From Clostridium gallinarum (GTDB lineage: Bacteria; Bacillota; Clostridia; Clostridiales; Clostridiaceae), in the NCBI RefSeq assembly GCF_014836325.1, contig NZ_JACSQZ010000028.1:1-40724 (forward strand): 40,724 nucleotides of DNA, in the 5' to 3' direction. The notes under the pieces are model-generated. The model was given only the letters and a program-made list of their open reading frames with translations. It was not told where the DNA came from and searched no databases. The first letter of the stretch is position 1; each line of letters begins with the position of its first letter. Of the stretch, positions 17,535-26,280 are shown one piece after another. Made by a program: the position numbers and the translations under genes.

Positions 17535-18113
17535 TTAAACCTCTCCCTTATAGCAACTAATTATATAAATTGGATTATTAGCTATCATCATATAACTATT
17601 TTCTTTACTTTTACTTATGTTTACTGCTGTTATTTCTGTTTCATACTTTAAACTTTTTACCTTTTCAATACCTTTATAAGCATTATTTAATGTTATAAAA
17701 TTCATAACTAAAGTTCCTTGATTTTTTAATAACAAATCACTTTTTTCAATTAAAAGCTCTAAGTCACCACCAGAACCCCCTATGAATATTGAATCAAAGC
17801 TTAATTTATCTTCTATGTACTTATCTAAAATATCTTTAGCTTCTCCCTTTTCTAATAAAACATTGTTAGCTTTAAACTTTTGAATATTTTTAATAGAAGT
17901 ATTATAAGCCTCTTCATCTCTTTCTATAGAATAAACTTTCCCATCTTTAGCTATCATTGCAGATTGTACTGTTATAGTTCCTGTACCCGAGCCTATATCT
18001 AAAACATTAGATTTATCACTTAAATTCATTTTCCAAATAGATAATGCTCTTATATCTTCTTTAGTCATAGGAGCTTTTCCTCTGATAAATTCTTCATCTT
18101 TAATTAATCTCAT
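17535..18113 (-). CDS. cbiT: Cobalt-precorrin-6B C15-methyltransferase/decarboxylase CbiT
   Basis: A 192-residue class I (Rossmann-fold) SAM methyltransferase that methylates C15 and decarboxylates the C12 acetate. The SAM site reads LDIGSGTGTITVQSA (about residues 38-52), and GGSGGDLELLIEK (about 108-120) matches CbiT. The N-terminal RGKAPMTKEDIRAL is the usual family opening. It overlaps cbiE by 14 bases. The two are separate genes here, unlike the fused CobL of aerobic producers. Confidence 0.95.
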   Translation of the reverse strand: MRLIKDEEFIRGKAPMTKEDIRALSIWKMNLSDKSNVLDIGSGTGTITVQSAMIAKDGKVYSIERDEEAYNTSIKNIQKFKANNVLLEKGEAKDILDKYIEDKLSFDSIFIGGSGGDLELLIEKSDLLLKNQGTLVMNFITLNNAYKGIEKVKSLKYETEITAVNISKSKENSYMMIANNPIYIISCYKGEV

Positions 18114-18723
18114 CTTTATCCCCTCTTTCCACTATAATTACTGATAAATCTGAAAAAGATTTATTTATAAATTCATAAGGTTTTCCTTCTAATATAATCT
18201 CATTTTCATAAGATAAATTTTCACCTATTATTACATTACAATTTACTTTTTCTTTAATAAGATTTTCACATAACTTTTGAGGTGAATTTTTACTATCACA
18301 AAGCCATATGCTAATAATATTTTCCTTAACTTTTTTTATAAATTCTTCTTCTCTTCCATGTAAACTTCCAGTATATGCTCTGCTCCAAGATTTATTAATT
18401 TTAGTCATTAAATATTGAAAAGAACTTATTCCTGCTATAACTTCTATTTTGTCATCTATATTTTTGCTTATATATTCAGCTATACCAAAGAAACAAGGAT
18501 CTCCTGAGGCTATAATTGATATTATTTTTTTATTTTTTAAATCATTTATTATATTTAAAATTTCACTTATCTTTTTAACTTTTATCTTTCTTTTTTCTAT
18601 AAAGTCTAAAGAATCTATTGCTCTATTAAAGCCTACTATAATATCACTTTTTTCTAATGTATCTAAGGCTTTCTTTGTCATATAATCTCTATTCCCTGGC
18701 CCTAAGCCAACAATATAAATCAT
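18100..18723 (-). CDS. cbiE: Cobalt-precorrin-7 C5-methyltransferase CbiE
   Basis: A 207-residue SAM-dependent tetrapyrrole methylase acting on C5. The N-terminus IVGLGPGNRDYMTKKA, the ASGDPCFFGIAEY segment (about residues 72-84), VIAGISSFQYLMTKINKSW and SLHGRE are family markers. The SD is GGAGG, and the ATG follows the cbiD stop directly. It overlaps cbiT, its partner for C5/C15 methylation. Confidence 0.94.
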   Translation of the reverse strand: MIYIVGLGPGNRDYMTKKALDTLEKSDIIVGFNRAIDSLDFIEKRKIKVKKISEILNIINDLKNKKIISIIASGDPCFFGIAEYISKNIDDKIEVIAGISSFQYLMTKINKSWSRAYTGSLHGREEEFIKKVKENIISIWLCDSKNSPQKLCENLIKEKVNCNVIIGENLSYENEIILEGKPYEFINKSFSDLSVIIVERGDKDEIN

Positions 18724-19812
18724 TTAATTATCCTCCAAAGAATTATATAAAATCTTACAATTTTTAAATCCGTAATACATTACAGCATCACACTTTAGCT
18801 CACTATAAGAATATATTTTCATTCTTTCTACTATCTTTCTTCCTATAATTCTATATAGTTCTTCATATCCTTCTCCTAAAAATTCAACAGCTCCCTCAGA
18901 AGTTTTTTGGTTTAAAACATTTTTAACAAACTCTATATCATAACCTAATAAAGCAAGTTCTAAAGCAATAACTTCAAGCCTTACATCATTTACCCTACTA
19001 TGTGTATTAAAACATCCATAGGCTACTTTACTAATCTTTCCTATATGCCCCACTAAAACTATTTCTTTAACCTTTGCCAAAATACAACTTTCTATGGCAA
19101 AACCTATAAAATTAGAAGCTATAACTATCTCTTCTTCTTTAAATCCTAAAGATTTTGCACATCTTTCTCCCATATTTCCAAAGGTTATTACTAGTCTTTT
19201 ATTATTTATAGATTTTTGAGCAATTTCTATTTTTATAGATTCTCTAAGAGATTCTTCTGACATTGGATAAACTATTCCAGTAGTTCCTATAATAGAAATG
19301 CCCCCTTCTATTCCAAGTCTAGGATTAAAAGTCTTTTCAGCAATTTTCACTCCTTCTGGTATAGATATTGAAATTTTAACTCCTAAATTTTCTGGAGTAA
19401 CAGATAACACTTCTTTTTTTATCATTTTTCTTGGAACTGGATTTATAGCATATTCACCAGGCTTTATTGCTAGTCCTTCTTTAGTAACAATTCCAACTCC
19501 AATTCCACCTGTTAATTCAAATTTTTCTTTTGATATTTCTGCTTTAGCAAATATCTCTATTCCCTCCGTTGCATCTATATCATCACCAGCATCTTTAATA
19601 ACAGATGCTTTAACATAATTTTCTCCTCTTTCTATGGAATTTACTTTTATATTTAATTCAATTCCTTTTGGAGTATCAATTTCTATATAATCTAAATCAA
19701 CATTATTAAATAGCATATATGCTGCTGCTTTAGCTGCTGCTGTTGCTGTTGAGCCAGTTGTATAGCCACATCTTAACTTTTTTCCTCCACTTTCAACGTA
19801 AAGATCTAACAT
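18724..19812 (-). CDS. cbiD: Cobalt-precorrin-5B C1-methyltransferase CbiD
   Basis: A 362-residue protein of the CbiD family, the C1 methylase specific to the anaerobic route. Visible family features are KLRCGYTTGSTATAAAKAA (about residues 12-30), IKDAGDDIDATEG (about 70-82), GGIGVGIVTKEGLAIKPGEY, and NPRLGIEGGISIIGTTGIV (about 163-181). Length is normal. It lies between cbiC and cbiE with almost no spacing, so it belongs to the same transcript. Confidence 0.95.
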   Translation of the reverse strand: MLDLYVESGGKKLRCGYTTGSTATAAAKAAAYMLFNNVDLDYIEIDTPKGIELNIKVNSIERGENYVKASVIKDAGDDIDATEGIEIFAKAEISKEKFELTGGIGVGIVTKEGLAIKPGEYAINPVPRKMIKKEVLSVTPENLGVKISISIPEGVKIAEKTFNPRLGIEGGISIIGTTGIVYPMSEESLRESIKIEIAQKSINNKRLVITFGNMGERCAKSLGFKEEEIVIASNFIGFAIESCILAKVKEIVLVGHIGKISKVAYGCFNTHSRVNDVRLEVIALELALLGYDIEFVKNVLNQKTSEGAVEFLGEGYEELYRIIGRKIVERMKIYSYSELKCDAVMYYGFKNCKILYNSLEDN

Positions 19813-19817
19813 ACTTT

Positions 19818-20441
19818 CTACCTTTCAACACACATATACATAAGGGCATTAATTATTGATGCAGCTACTGTGCTACCACCTTTTCTTCCTCTTACTGTAA
19901 TGTATGGAATATTTAAATCTTTCATATTTTCCTTACTTTCACTAGCTCCTACAAATCCTACTGGAACTGCTACTATTAATTTTGGACTAACTTTTTTCTC
20001 TTTTATAAGTTCCTTTAATTTAAATAAAGCAGTTGGAGCATTTCCAAATACAAATATATCCACATTATCTTTAACAGCTTTTTCTACTGCTGCCATAGAT
20101 CTAGTTATATTTTTTTCCTTTGCTTCTTTATGAACTTCTTCTAAATTTACATAACAAATAGCTTCTGCCTCTAATTTCCTTAAAGCTATTTTATTTATTC
20201 CAGAAAGAGCCATATTAGTATCTGTATATATGGTAGGCTTATTCTTTAATATCCTCTTCCCAACTTCTATAAAATTGTCACTCATTTCTATAAGCTCTTC
20301 ATATTCAAAATCTGCTGTAGTATGTATAACCCTTTTTATTATTTTAAGTTCATCTATACTATAATTATGATTTTTCATTTCTTTTTCTATTATCTCAAAG
20401 CTCTTATTTTCTATATCCATAGGATTCTTTACATAACTCAT
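19818..20441 (-). CDS. cbiC: Cobalt-precorrin-8 methylmutase CbiC
   Basis: A 207-residue methylmutase that moves the C11 methyl to C12 and yields cobyrinic acid. Markers are VKNPMDIENKSFEII at the start, RVIHTTADFEY with the catalytic histidine (about residue 41), and VPVGFVGASESKE (about 160-172) followed by RGRKGGS. The ATG at 20441 was chosen because GAGG lies six bases before it; its A is the last base of the cbiA stop (TAATG). A TTG 18 bases earlier is not needed. Confidence 0.95.
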   Translation of the reverse strand: MSYVKNPMDIENKSFEIIEKEMKNHNYSIDELKIIKRVIHTTADFEYEELIEMSDNFIEVGKRILKNKPTIYTDTNMALSGINKIALRKLEAEAICYVNLEEVHKEAKEKNITRSMAAVEKAVKDNVDIFVFGNAPTALFKLKELIKEKKVSPKLIVAVPVGFVGASESKENMKDLNIPYITVRGRKGGSTVAASIINALMYMCVER

Positions 20442-21739
20442 TATTTTTCCTCTTTCCAATTTAAAATATATTTTAAGAATTCTAAATTTCCAAAGAAGTG
20501 AACATGGGGATATCCAGCTAAAGTATTATTCTTTTTATACCCACAATTCCAACTTATTTTTTCCTCAGTTAACCCTACTTTCTCAATATCATAAATAGCT
20601 TTTTCATTAGTATTAACTTTTGATTTATGGAATTCATGACAATTGATTTTTATATTATGAACATTTATAGTTGCATATCCAAACCTATTTAAAGTTTTTG
20701 TCATTTCACTATTTCCATTAAAAAATCCCACTAAATTTTGACCATCTATATTCCCCATTAAGTACATAAGACCACCACATTCTGCATAACAATTTAATCC
20801 ATTATCTAAAGCATCCTTTATACTTTTTAACATAGATTTATTTTCACTAAGCTTATCTTTAAATATCTCTGGATAGCCTCCTCCTAAATATAAGAAGTCT
20901 ATATTCTTTGGAAGTTCTTTATCTCTTAAAGGACTGAAATATATAACTTCTCCTATTTCCTCTAATAATTCTAGATTTTCTTTATAATAAAATCTAAAAG
21001 CTTCATCATAAGCAACAGCTATTTTCTTATTTATTGGTTTTAAGTGGAAGCTATCCTCGCTCTTTTTTATATCTTTAAAGCTTGAAATTAGTAAATCAAC
21101 ATCCACATATTTTTCTATAAGCTCTGAACATAAATCTATCTTTTCTTTTATATTAGAAACTTCTACACTTTGTACTAACCCTAAATGTCTACTTTCTAAT
21201 TTAAGCTTTTCATTTCTAGGTATATAACCAAAAACCTTTATCTTACAATGTTCTTCTATTATTTTTTTTAATAAATTATAATAACTCTCACTAATATTAT
21301 TTAAAACAATTCCTACTATATTGGCATCTCTAAAATCTTTAAGCCCATTTATTTCTGCACATATAGTTAAACTTTGAGCCTTAGGTGTTATTACTAATAC
21401 TATTGGTGCATTATCAAGCACCTTTGAAACTGAATAAGTAGAATACTCATCTGTCATTCCTTTTCCATCATATAATCCCATAGCTCCCTCAACTATTGCT
21501 AAATCACCTTTTCCTCTACTAAAAGATGCTTTAACACCTTCTTCACCCATTAAGAAAATGTCTAAATTTCTTGAAGCTTTGCCAGTTATATCTGTGTGAA
21601 ATGCTGTGTCTATATAATCTGGTCCAGACTTAAATCCTTGAACTTCATATCCTCTATTTTTTAATACATTCATTAAGCCTAATGTAAATGTAGTCTTTCC
21701 TCCACCACTACAATTTGACGAAATTATTAGTGTCTTCAT
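20441..21739 (-). CDS. cbiA: Cobyrinic acid a,c-diamide synthase CbiA
   Basis: A 432-residue ATP- and glutamine-dependent amidase for the a and c side chains. An N-terminal dethiobiotin synthetase-like domain has the P-loop SNCSGGGKTT (8-17) and FKSGPDYIDTAFH. A C-terminal class I glutamine amidotransferase domain has LYLGGGYPE (about 283-291) and the nucleophilic Cys at 321 (YAECGGLMYLMG). It overlaps cbiK by 32 bases and cbiC by one. It performs the last biosynthetic step encoded here; amidation of the other side chains (CbiP) is encoded elsewhere, if at all. Confidence 0.95.
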   Translation of the reverse strand: MKTLIISSNCSGGGKTTFTLGLMNVLKNRGYEVQGFKSGPDYIDTAFHTDITGKASRNLDIFLMGEEGVKASFSRGKGDLAIVEGAMGLYDGKGMTDEYSTYSVSKVLDNAPIVLVITPKAQSLTICAEINGLKDFRDANIVGIVLNNISESYYNLLKKIIEEHCKIKVFGYIPRNEKLKLESRHLGLVQSVEVSNIKEKIDLCSELIEKYVDVDLLISSFKDIKKSEDSFHLKPINKKIAVAYDEAFRFYYKENLELLEEIGEVIYFSPLRDKELPKNIDFLYLGGGYPEIFKDKLSENKSMLKSIKDALDNGLNCYAECGGLMYLMGNIDGQNLVGFFNGNSEMTKTLNRFGYATINVHNIKINCHEFHKSKVNTNEKAIYDIEKVGLTEEKISWNCGYKKNNTLAGYPHVHFFGNLEFLKYILNWKEEK

Positions 21740-22565
21740 TCTTAATTCCTTTCTTAGTACTTCCTATATTTTTATATCTATCATTTATTACATCTTCTAT
21801 TCTATCTATATATAAATTTCTAAATTCCTTAACTTCCCCAAGTCCCTTCATAAATAAATTAACCTTGATTCCCTCAGCTTCTAATATAGTTTTCCAAGAA
21901 TCTTCTTCCTCTGATGCCATATCATTTAAAACATGATCACCTGCTACAACCATTAATGGCATTAATAATACTTCTTTTATATTTTTTCTCTTTAATCTAT
22001 TTAAAACATTATCTAAACTTGGATATCCCTCTACTGTACCTACAAAAACATTTTCGTAACCTTCATCTTGTAAAACAGATTGTATACATCCATAAACTGA
22101 TGTTGCTGGATGTGCTGTTCCATGTCCAAATAAAACTACATTTTCATTTTCTTTTAATACCTTATCTATAGATTCAATAAATAAACTATAATCATCTGGA
22201 ACTCCCTCAACACCTTGATAATAAAAAATAGGTCTTCCAATCTTTATACAAGAAAACTTTTCTTCATACTCTTCCATTACATTTTTTATATAATCATATT
22301 CCTCCCCTGGAATTATATGCAATGGCTGAATTATAACTTCATCATATCCATCTATATAAAGCTTTTCTAAAGTTTCTTCCGGTGTTAATACATTAATATT
22401 CTTAGTTCCCCTTAACTTTTTAATGATTATATGTGAAGTAAAAGCTCTAAAGATATCATATTCTTTAAAACGTTCCTCTATCTCCTTTTCTATAACCTCA
22501 ATTGAATTTTTTAATGCATTTTCATAGCTAGTCCCAAAACTAGCAACTATTATAGCTTTTTTCAT
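21708..22565 (-). CDS. cbiK: Sirohydrochlorin cobaltochelatase CbiK
   Basis: The entry enzyme of the pathway, which inserts Co2+ into sirohydrochlorin. It is the 285-residue anaerobic CbiK type. By analogy with the Salmonella enzyme, metal ligands are visible as H148 (LFGHGTAHP), H211 (VVAGDHVLNDMA) and glutamates in PGEEYDYI (about 87-90). The opening AIIVASFGTSYENA is typical. It is the first gene of the operon behind the cobalamin riboswitch. No signal peptide is seen, so it is cytoplasmic. Confidence 0.95.
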   Translation of the reverse strand: MKKAIIVASFGTSYENALKNSIEVIEKEIEERFKEYDIFRAFTSHIIIKKLRGTKNINVLTPEETLEKLYIDGYDEVIIQPLHIIPGEEYDYIKNVMEEYEEKFSCIKIGRPIFYYQGVEGVPDDYSLFIESIDKVLKENENVVLFGHGTAHPATSVYGCIQSVLQDEGYENVFVGTVEGYPSLDNVLNRLKRKNIKEVLLMPLMVVAGDHVLNDMASEEEDSWKTILEAEGIKVNLFMKGLGEVKEFRNLYIDRIEDVINDRYKNIGSTKKGIKNEDTNNFVKL

Positions 22566-22593
22566 TTACATCTCCCTATCCCTAAATATTTTT

Positions 22594-22628
22594 TATTAAA
22601 AATAAAAAGCGCCCTTTTTAAGGACGCT
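22594..22628 (-). terminator. Riboswitch expression-platform terminator before cbiK
   Basis: On the minus strand AGCGTCCTT pairs with AAGGGCGCT (one G-U pair), followed by TTTTTATTTTT. It stands between the cobalamin aptamer and cbiK, and should stop transcription when cobalamin is bound. Confidence 0.88.
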
Positions 22629-22732
22629 AGAAAATTTTTGCACATCAAAAAGCCTTATTAGAAATAATAAAATAACTAATAAAAGCATTCATATTTTCAA
22701 ATATCTCCTAAGCCTCCCTCCGAAGCATGGTT

Positions 22733-22920
22733 TAATAATAGGCAGGTCTCCTGACTTAAGCTTCATCCGCCTCTCTACCTTCCCAATTTTCATTACTTCA
22801 AATCAGTGGCTTTAATTTAGAGATTTGTCAGCTATTACAGTAGCGGGGGCTGTAGTGGATTCTAACCACTTTCCCTTTTAATTCTAAAATTTAAAATTAA
22901 AACTTTAAAAACCTATTACC
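22733..22920 (-). promoter_or_regulatory. Cobalamin riboswitch aptamer
   Basis: Read on the minus strand, P1 forms from TAATAGG (22912-22918) and CCTATTA (22736-22742). Hairpin GTGGTTAGAATCCAC lies at 22855-22869, the conserved AGCCCCCGCTACTGT at 22837-22851, and the B12-box GTCAGGAGACCTGCC at 22741-22755. These match the cobalamin riboswitch consensus in order and spacing. About 168 bases with a terminator follow before cbiK, so binding of adenosyl- or another cobalamin should switch the whole operon off by termination. Confidence 0.95.
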
Positions 22921-22940
22921 TTACATATTCATTTTTTATA

Positions 22941-22969
22941 ATTATAACCTTAATCTAGAAAAATTACAA
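22941..22969 (-). promoter_or_regulatory. Promoter of the cobalamin operon
   Basis: On the minus strand TTGTAA (22964-22969) and TATAAT (22941-22946) are exactly 17 bases apart, just upstream of the riboswitch. Transcription would start near 22934, before P1. Confidence 0.75.
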
Positions 22970-22987
22970 ATAATACTAAAACTTATT

Positions 22988-23028
22988 TAAGGAGTAAGTA
23001 AACAAAAAAATTACCTACTTACTCCTTA
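22988..23028. repeat. 13-bp inverted repeat with a 15-base homopolymer-rich loop
   Basis: TAAGGAGTAAGTA (22988-23000) and TACTTACTCCTTA (23016-23028) are perfectly complementary; the loop is AT-rich with seven As on the plus strand. No T run follows the stem on either strand, so it is not a standard terminator. It lies between the glycosyltransferase gene and the cob promoter and may act as a 3' end, an operator or an mRNA stability element. Confidence 0.6.
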
Positions 23029-23095
23029 CTAAATTCCCAACTATTCCAACATATACCAGCACCTAATTTTCTTTTGATAATTCATATAACTAAAC

Positions 23096-23170
23096 CTATT
23101 TATCATCATTATATGCATTCAATTTTAATTTTCCACCACATATTTCACAAGTAAAACAATTCATTTTCAT
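23096..23170 (-). pseudogene. Short zinc-ribbon-like fragment
   Basis: A 24-codon frame (MKMNCFTCEICGGKLKLN, ending at TAG) carries three cysteines in C-x2-C-x2-C order followed by GGKL. This resembles the first half of clostridial zinc-ribbon proteins that read C-E-I-C-G-G-x-L and later carry a second CxxC. No ribosome binding site is seen and the second cysteine pair is absent. It is best read as a gene remnant, less likely as a microprotein. Confidence 0.35.
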
Positions 23171-23184
23171 GAAAATTAGGATAA

Positions 23185-24123
23185 TCATATTTTATAGTTA
23201 TTCAAATTTACAATATTTTTCTTATCGATAAATCCTGCATTAAACCATGGAAATTCTTTATTTATATTTTCTATTGATTTCGCTAGCCATCTAACATAAG
23301 GATCATATATATAATTTATTATATTTTCATCCTCTATATGATAATAAGGACATAAGTTAAATTCTCTTGATCCTAATAACATTAGACCAGAGAAATGGTA
23401 AAATATTAGAGGTGAATCATCTAAATAAACAACATTATTCTTTTTTGAAATTTTATAATTTTTAATATTCCACAATGCAGCATTTGCGCCAATAGAATTT
23501 ACTATATGAACATTTTCAAATATATCAGGCCAATCTTCTACATATCTTTGATCTCCAAAGGTTTTATTAACTATATCATATTCAATAGTACATTTTTTCA
23601 AGCACCTATCTCCCCAAAGTTTTACTGCTGCTTTTGCTTCATTATTATTTTTAAATCCCACAAACCCTGTATTATATAATCCGCTTAATTCATAATAGTG
23701 CTTAAACTCTTCTGAATTTCTATGATCTATAAGAAAAATTGATGCATTAGGATTCTCATTGAAAATATAATCTAATTCAGAAAAAAAGAATAAATCTGCA
23801 TCTACATGTGCATAATATTCTGCATTGTTATATTTATTAACAACATAATATAAAAAAATAGGCTTTAGCGTCCAGCAATATTCATGGAATATTCTATTAG
23901 ACTTAGCTACTTCTAAGTCATAATTATTTTCCTCTATATCATTAATTTGTACTAAAATAATATTTTTAAAAGCTATTTTATTTAATATATGGTAAACAAA
24001 CTCATCCATACATAGAATGAATAACTTAAAATCACTACAATATTTTTCTAAAGAAACATACATTGGTATTAATTTAAATAAATTTGATTCTGATAAAATC
24101 ATTGATAAATGATATTTGCTCAT
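23185..24123 (-). CDS. GT-A-like glycosyltransferase, paralogue 2
   Basis: A 312-residue cytoplasmic protein with features of a nucleotide-sugar transferase. It has a metal-binding DxD-type motif in AHVDADLFFFSE (about residues 103-114) and the segments FHEYCWTLKPIFLYYVV, LYNTGFVGFKN, FGDQRYVEDWPDIF and LIFYHFSG. The last four segments recur in the gene at 25360-26277, so the two are paralogues with the same fold. Donor and acceptor are unknown. It is the last gene of the sugar cluster, with GAGGAGG before its ATG. Confidence 0.75.
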   Translation of the reverse strand: MSKYHLSMILSESNLFKLIPMYVSLEKYCSDFKLFILCMDEFVYHILNKIAFKNIILVQINDIEENNYDLEVAKSNRIFHEYCWTLKPIFLYYVVNKYNNAEYYAHVDADLFFFSELDYIFNENPNASIFLIDHRNSEEFKHYYELSGLYNTGFVGFKNNNEAKAAVKLWGDRCLKKCTIEYDIVNKTFGDQRYVEDWPDIFENVHIVNSIGANAALWNIKNYKISKKNNVVYLDDSPLIFYHFSGLMLLGSREFNLCPYYHIEDENIINYIYDPYVRWLAKSIENINKEFPWFNAGFIDKKNIVNLNNYKI

Positions 24124-24154
24124 AACTCTCCTCCTCTTCAGTACATTTTAGAAT

Positions 24155-25333
24155 TTAATAATAAACATTATAAATGTCTTTTATTAAGGCTAACATAGCT
24201 TCTGTAAAGTATTTGATTCCAAATATATCTCTTAAAATTTTAACTTCCATAATTAATTTGTTTACATCTATATCTATAGTTGGCATAACTTTATTTATAT
24301 CTGTGACACCTTCTATAACGTATCGTCGTCTACATGTCTGAAGTAATTCTAAAAATATATCTAAAAGAGGCCTGAAATAGCTTACAGCTATCATATTATT
24401 TATATCTTTAGTTAATTGATGAAAATCATAATCATTAATTGATGTTATTCCAACCGTACAAACTAATATTACATCTAAAAAATAATTATTATTGTATTTT
24501 TTACATATATAATTTATATTTTCACGTGTTTCAAATATAGTATTATTGGTAGGATGTTCTTGATGAACGCTTACTATATTTTTATCAAATATAAATTTGC
24601 TCCCAGATTTATATAGCCTTATTCCTAAGTCATAGTCTTCAAATCCATATCCAACTATATTTTCATCAAACATTCCTACTTCTATAACTCTGTTTCTTTC
24701 TACAGAAGCATTATTAGTTAAAAAAAATCTCCAGGGCAGAAGATAGTCTTTTAATTCATCATTGTGATTTCTCAATATCTCTTTTAGCCCTCGTATAAAA
24801 TCTGCATCTAAGTCAAAAGATTTATTTAAATAGCTTCCATCTATTATTGATTCAACATCTATTAACGGGTATTTATCTATCATATTAAAATTTTCATCTA
24901 GCTTACTCACTGTTTTATCTAAATAATTCTCAATGCTTAATTTTAATTCTTTGTAATAAAAAGTAAAAATCCTTTTCCACAGAATTCCGCATACAACTAT
25001 ATTTTTTTCTTCATGATTTTTTAAATGCCTAGTTATAAAATCTCTACTTGCTATCATATCACTATCATGAAATATTAGAATATCACCAACTGCTCTTCTT
25101 ATTCCTTCATTTCTTCCACGAGCTATTCCTCTATTCTCTTCAAGTCTAACAAATTTAAAGTCAAATTTAGCTTTAAAATTTTCTAACAACTTTATTGTAT
25201 TATCATTAGATCCATTATCGACTACAATAACTTCAAAAATATTGAAGTCACAATCTTGATTATTTAAGGATATAAGATTGTAGTATAATCGTTCTTTAGA
25301 ATTATATGCTGGTATTATAACACTTGCTTTCAT
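24155..25333 (-). CDS. Family 2 glycosyltransferase with galactosyltransferase-like C-terminus
   Basis: A 392-residue protein. The N-terminal GT-A domain is family 2: VIIPAYNSKERL, VDNGSNDNT (about residues 39-47), ENRGIARGRNEGI and the DxD motif FHDSDM (about 92-97). Residues about 200-270 resemble a Glyco_transf_7C segment (LTNNASVERN, DENIVGYGFEDYDLGIRLYK), which binds donor and acceptor. About 120 further residues at the C-terminus have no recognised domain. It lies between two paralogous transferases in one transcript, suggesting stepwise building of one glycan. Confidence 0.85.
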   Translation of the reverse strand: MKASVIIPAYNSKERLYYNLISLNNQDCDFNIFEVIVVDNGSNDNTIKLLENFKAKFDFKFVRLEENRGIARGRNEGIRRAVGDILIFHDSDMIASRDFITRHLKNHEEKNIVVCGILWKRIFTFYYKELKLSIENYLDKTVSKLDENFNMIDKYPLIDVESIIDGSYLNKSFDLDADFIRGLKEILRNHNDELKDYLLPWRFFLTNNASVERNRVIEVGMFDENIVGYGFEDYDLGIRLYKSGSKFIFDKNIVSVHQEHPTNNTIFETRENINYICKKYNNNYFLDVILVCTVGITSINDYDFHQLTKDINNMIAVSYFRPLLDIFLELLQTCRRRYVIEGVTDINKVMPTIDIDVNKLIMEVKILRDIFGIKYFTEAMLALIKDIYNVYY

Positions 25334-25359
25334 TTCGTCTCTTCCCCTTTTAATCTTTT

Positions 25360-26277
25360 CTAATTATCATCAATAGCAGCTACAGTAATATATTCCTTAA
25401 ATTCTGGATCTATCTTTTCAACATCATCAATAATTTTTCGTAAAGCTCTTCTATATATCTGATAAATAAATGGCATATTTCCCCTGTCTTGTTCATGAAC
25501 CTGCCTAATATCATTTTTACTAACTATTCTAAAACCGCTAAAGTGATAAAATATTAATTTGTTGTTATTTACCAATATATTCTCATTTAAAACTGTAAAC
25601 TTATACTTTAAACAATTCCAATGCCCAATATTTACCCCTTGAGTTGTTATTTCGTAAATATTATTAAATAGGAATGGCATATCATCAAGATATTTTTGAT
25701 CCCCAAATTTATTATCTTCAGGATTTGAAGTACAACTTTCTATACACATTTTATCCCACCAATTAACACATGCTAGTCCGTCGATATCTTTTTTAAAGCT
25801 AATAAATCCCGAGTTAAAATTCCCAGTGAGAGATTGAACAGTATTATTAACCTCTTTCGAATACATAGGCAAAAATACTTCTCCACTAGACAGCAATACA
25901 GAAGCATATGGTTGATTTTCAAATATTACATTAGGATTTTTATAAAAAAATAAATCTGAATCTATATAAGTTACCCTTTTAATGGATTCCTCTAAAGTAA
26001 GGACATACTTTATAAAGGCAGGTTTTAATGTCCAACAATATTGATTTAATTTTCTTGAAGCTTTGATTTCTAACAAATCTTCTCTATTTAATTCAGAAAT
26101 TGTTACTAACACTATTTTATCAAAATTTATTTTCTTAAGAAATTCATAGCATTTTTCATCTACACAAAGTATATATACTTTAAAATTATCCATTGTTTTA
26201 TACAAAGATAAAAAACATGCAATTGCCTGAATTAATCTAGTTCTTGATACAACCATACAAAAAACACTTTCTTGCAT
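25360..26277 (-). CDS. GT-A-like glycosyltransferase, paralogue 1
   Basis: A 305-residue protein clearly related to the gene at 23185-24123. Shared segments in the same order are LNQYCWTLKPAFIKYVL, VTYIDSDLFFYKNP (putative DxD metal site, about residues 97-103), NSGFISFK, FGDQKYLDDMPFLFNNI and LIFYHFSGF. No signal peptide or membrane helix is seen. It sits three bases after the SDR gene. The duplication with divergence suggests two related sugar additions rather than a redundant copy. Confidence 0.75.
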   Translation of the reverse strand: MQESVFCMVVSRTRLIQAIACFLSLYKTMDNFKVYILCVDEKCYEFLKKINFDKIVLVTISELNREDLLEIKASRKLNQYCWTLKPAFIKYVLTLEESIKRVTYIDSDLFFYKNPNVIFENQPYASVLLSSGEVFLPMYSKEVNNTVQSLTGNFNSGFISFKKDIDGLACVNWWDKMCIESCTSNPEDNKFGDQKYLDDMPFLFNNIYEITTQGVNIGHWNCLKYKFTVLNENILVNNNKLIFYHFSGFRIVSKNDIRQVHEQDRGNMPFIYQIYRRALRKIIDDVEKIDPEFKEYITVAAIDDN

Positions 26278-26280
26278 TCT

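Noticed and set aside
22645..22691. Short frame MNAFISYFIISNKAF between riboswitch and terminator as a leader peptide
   Set aside because: The Shine-Dalgarno-like AGGAG is about 12 bases away, which is too far, and the cobalamin riboswitch already explains regulation here.
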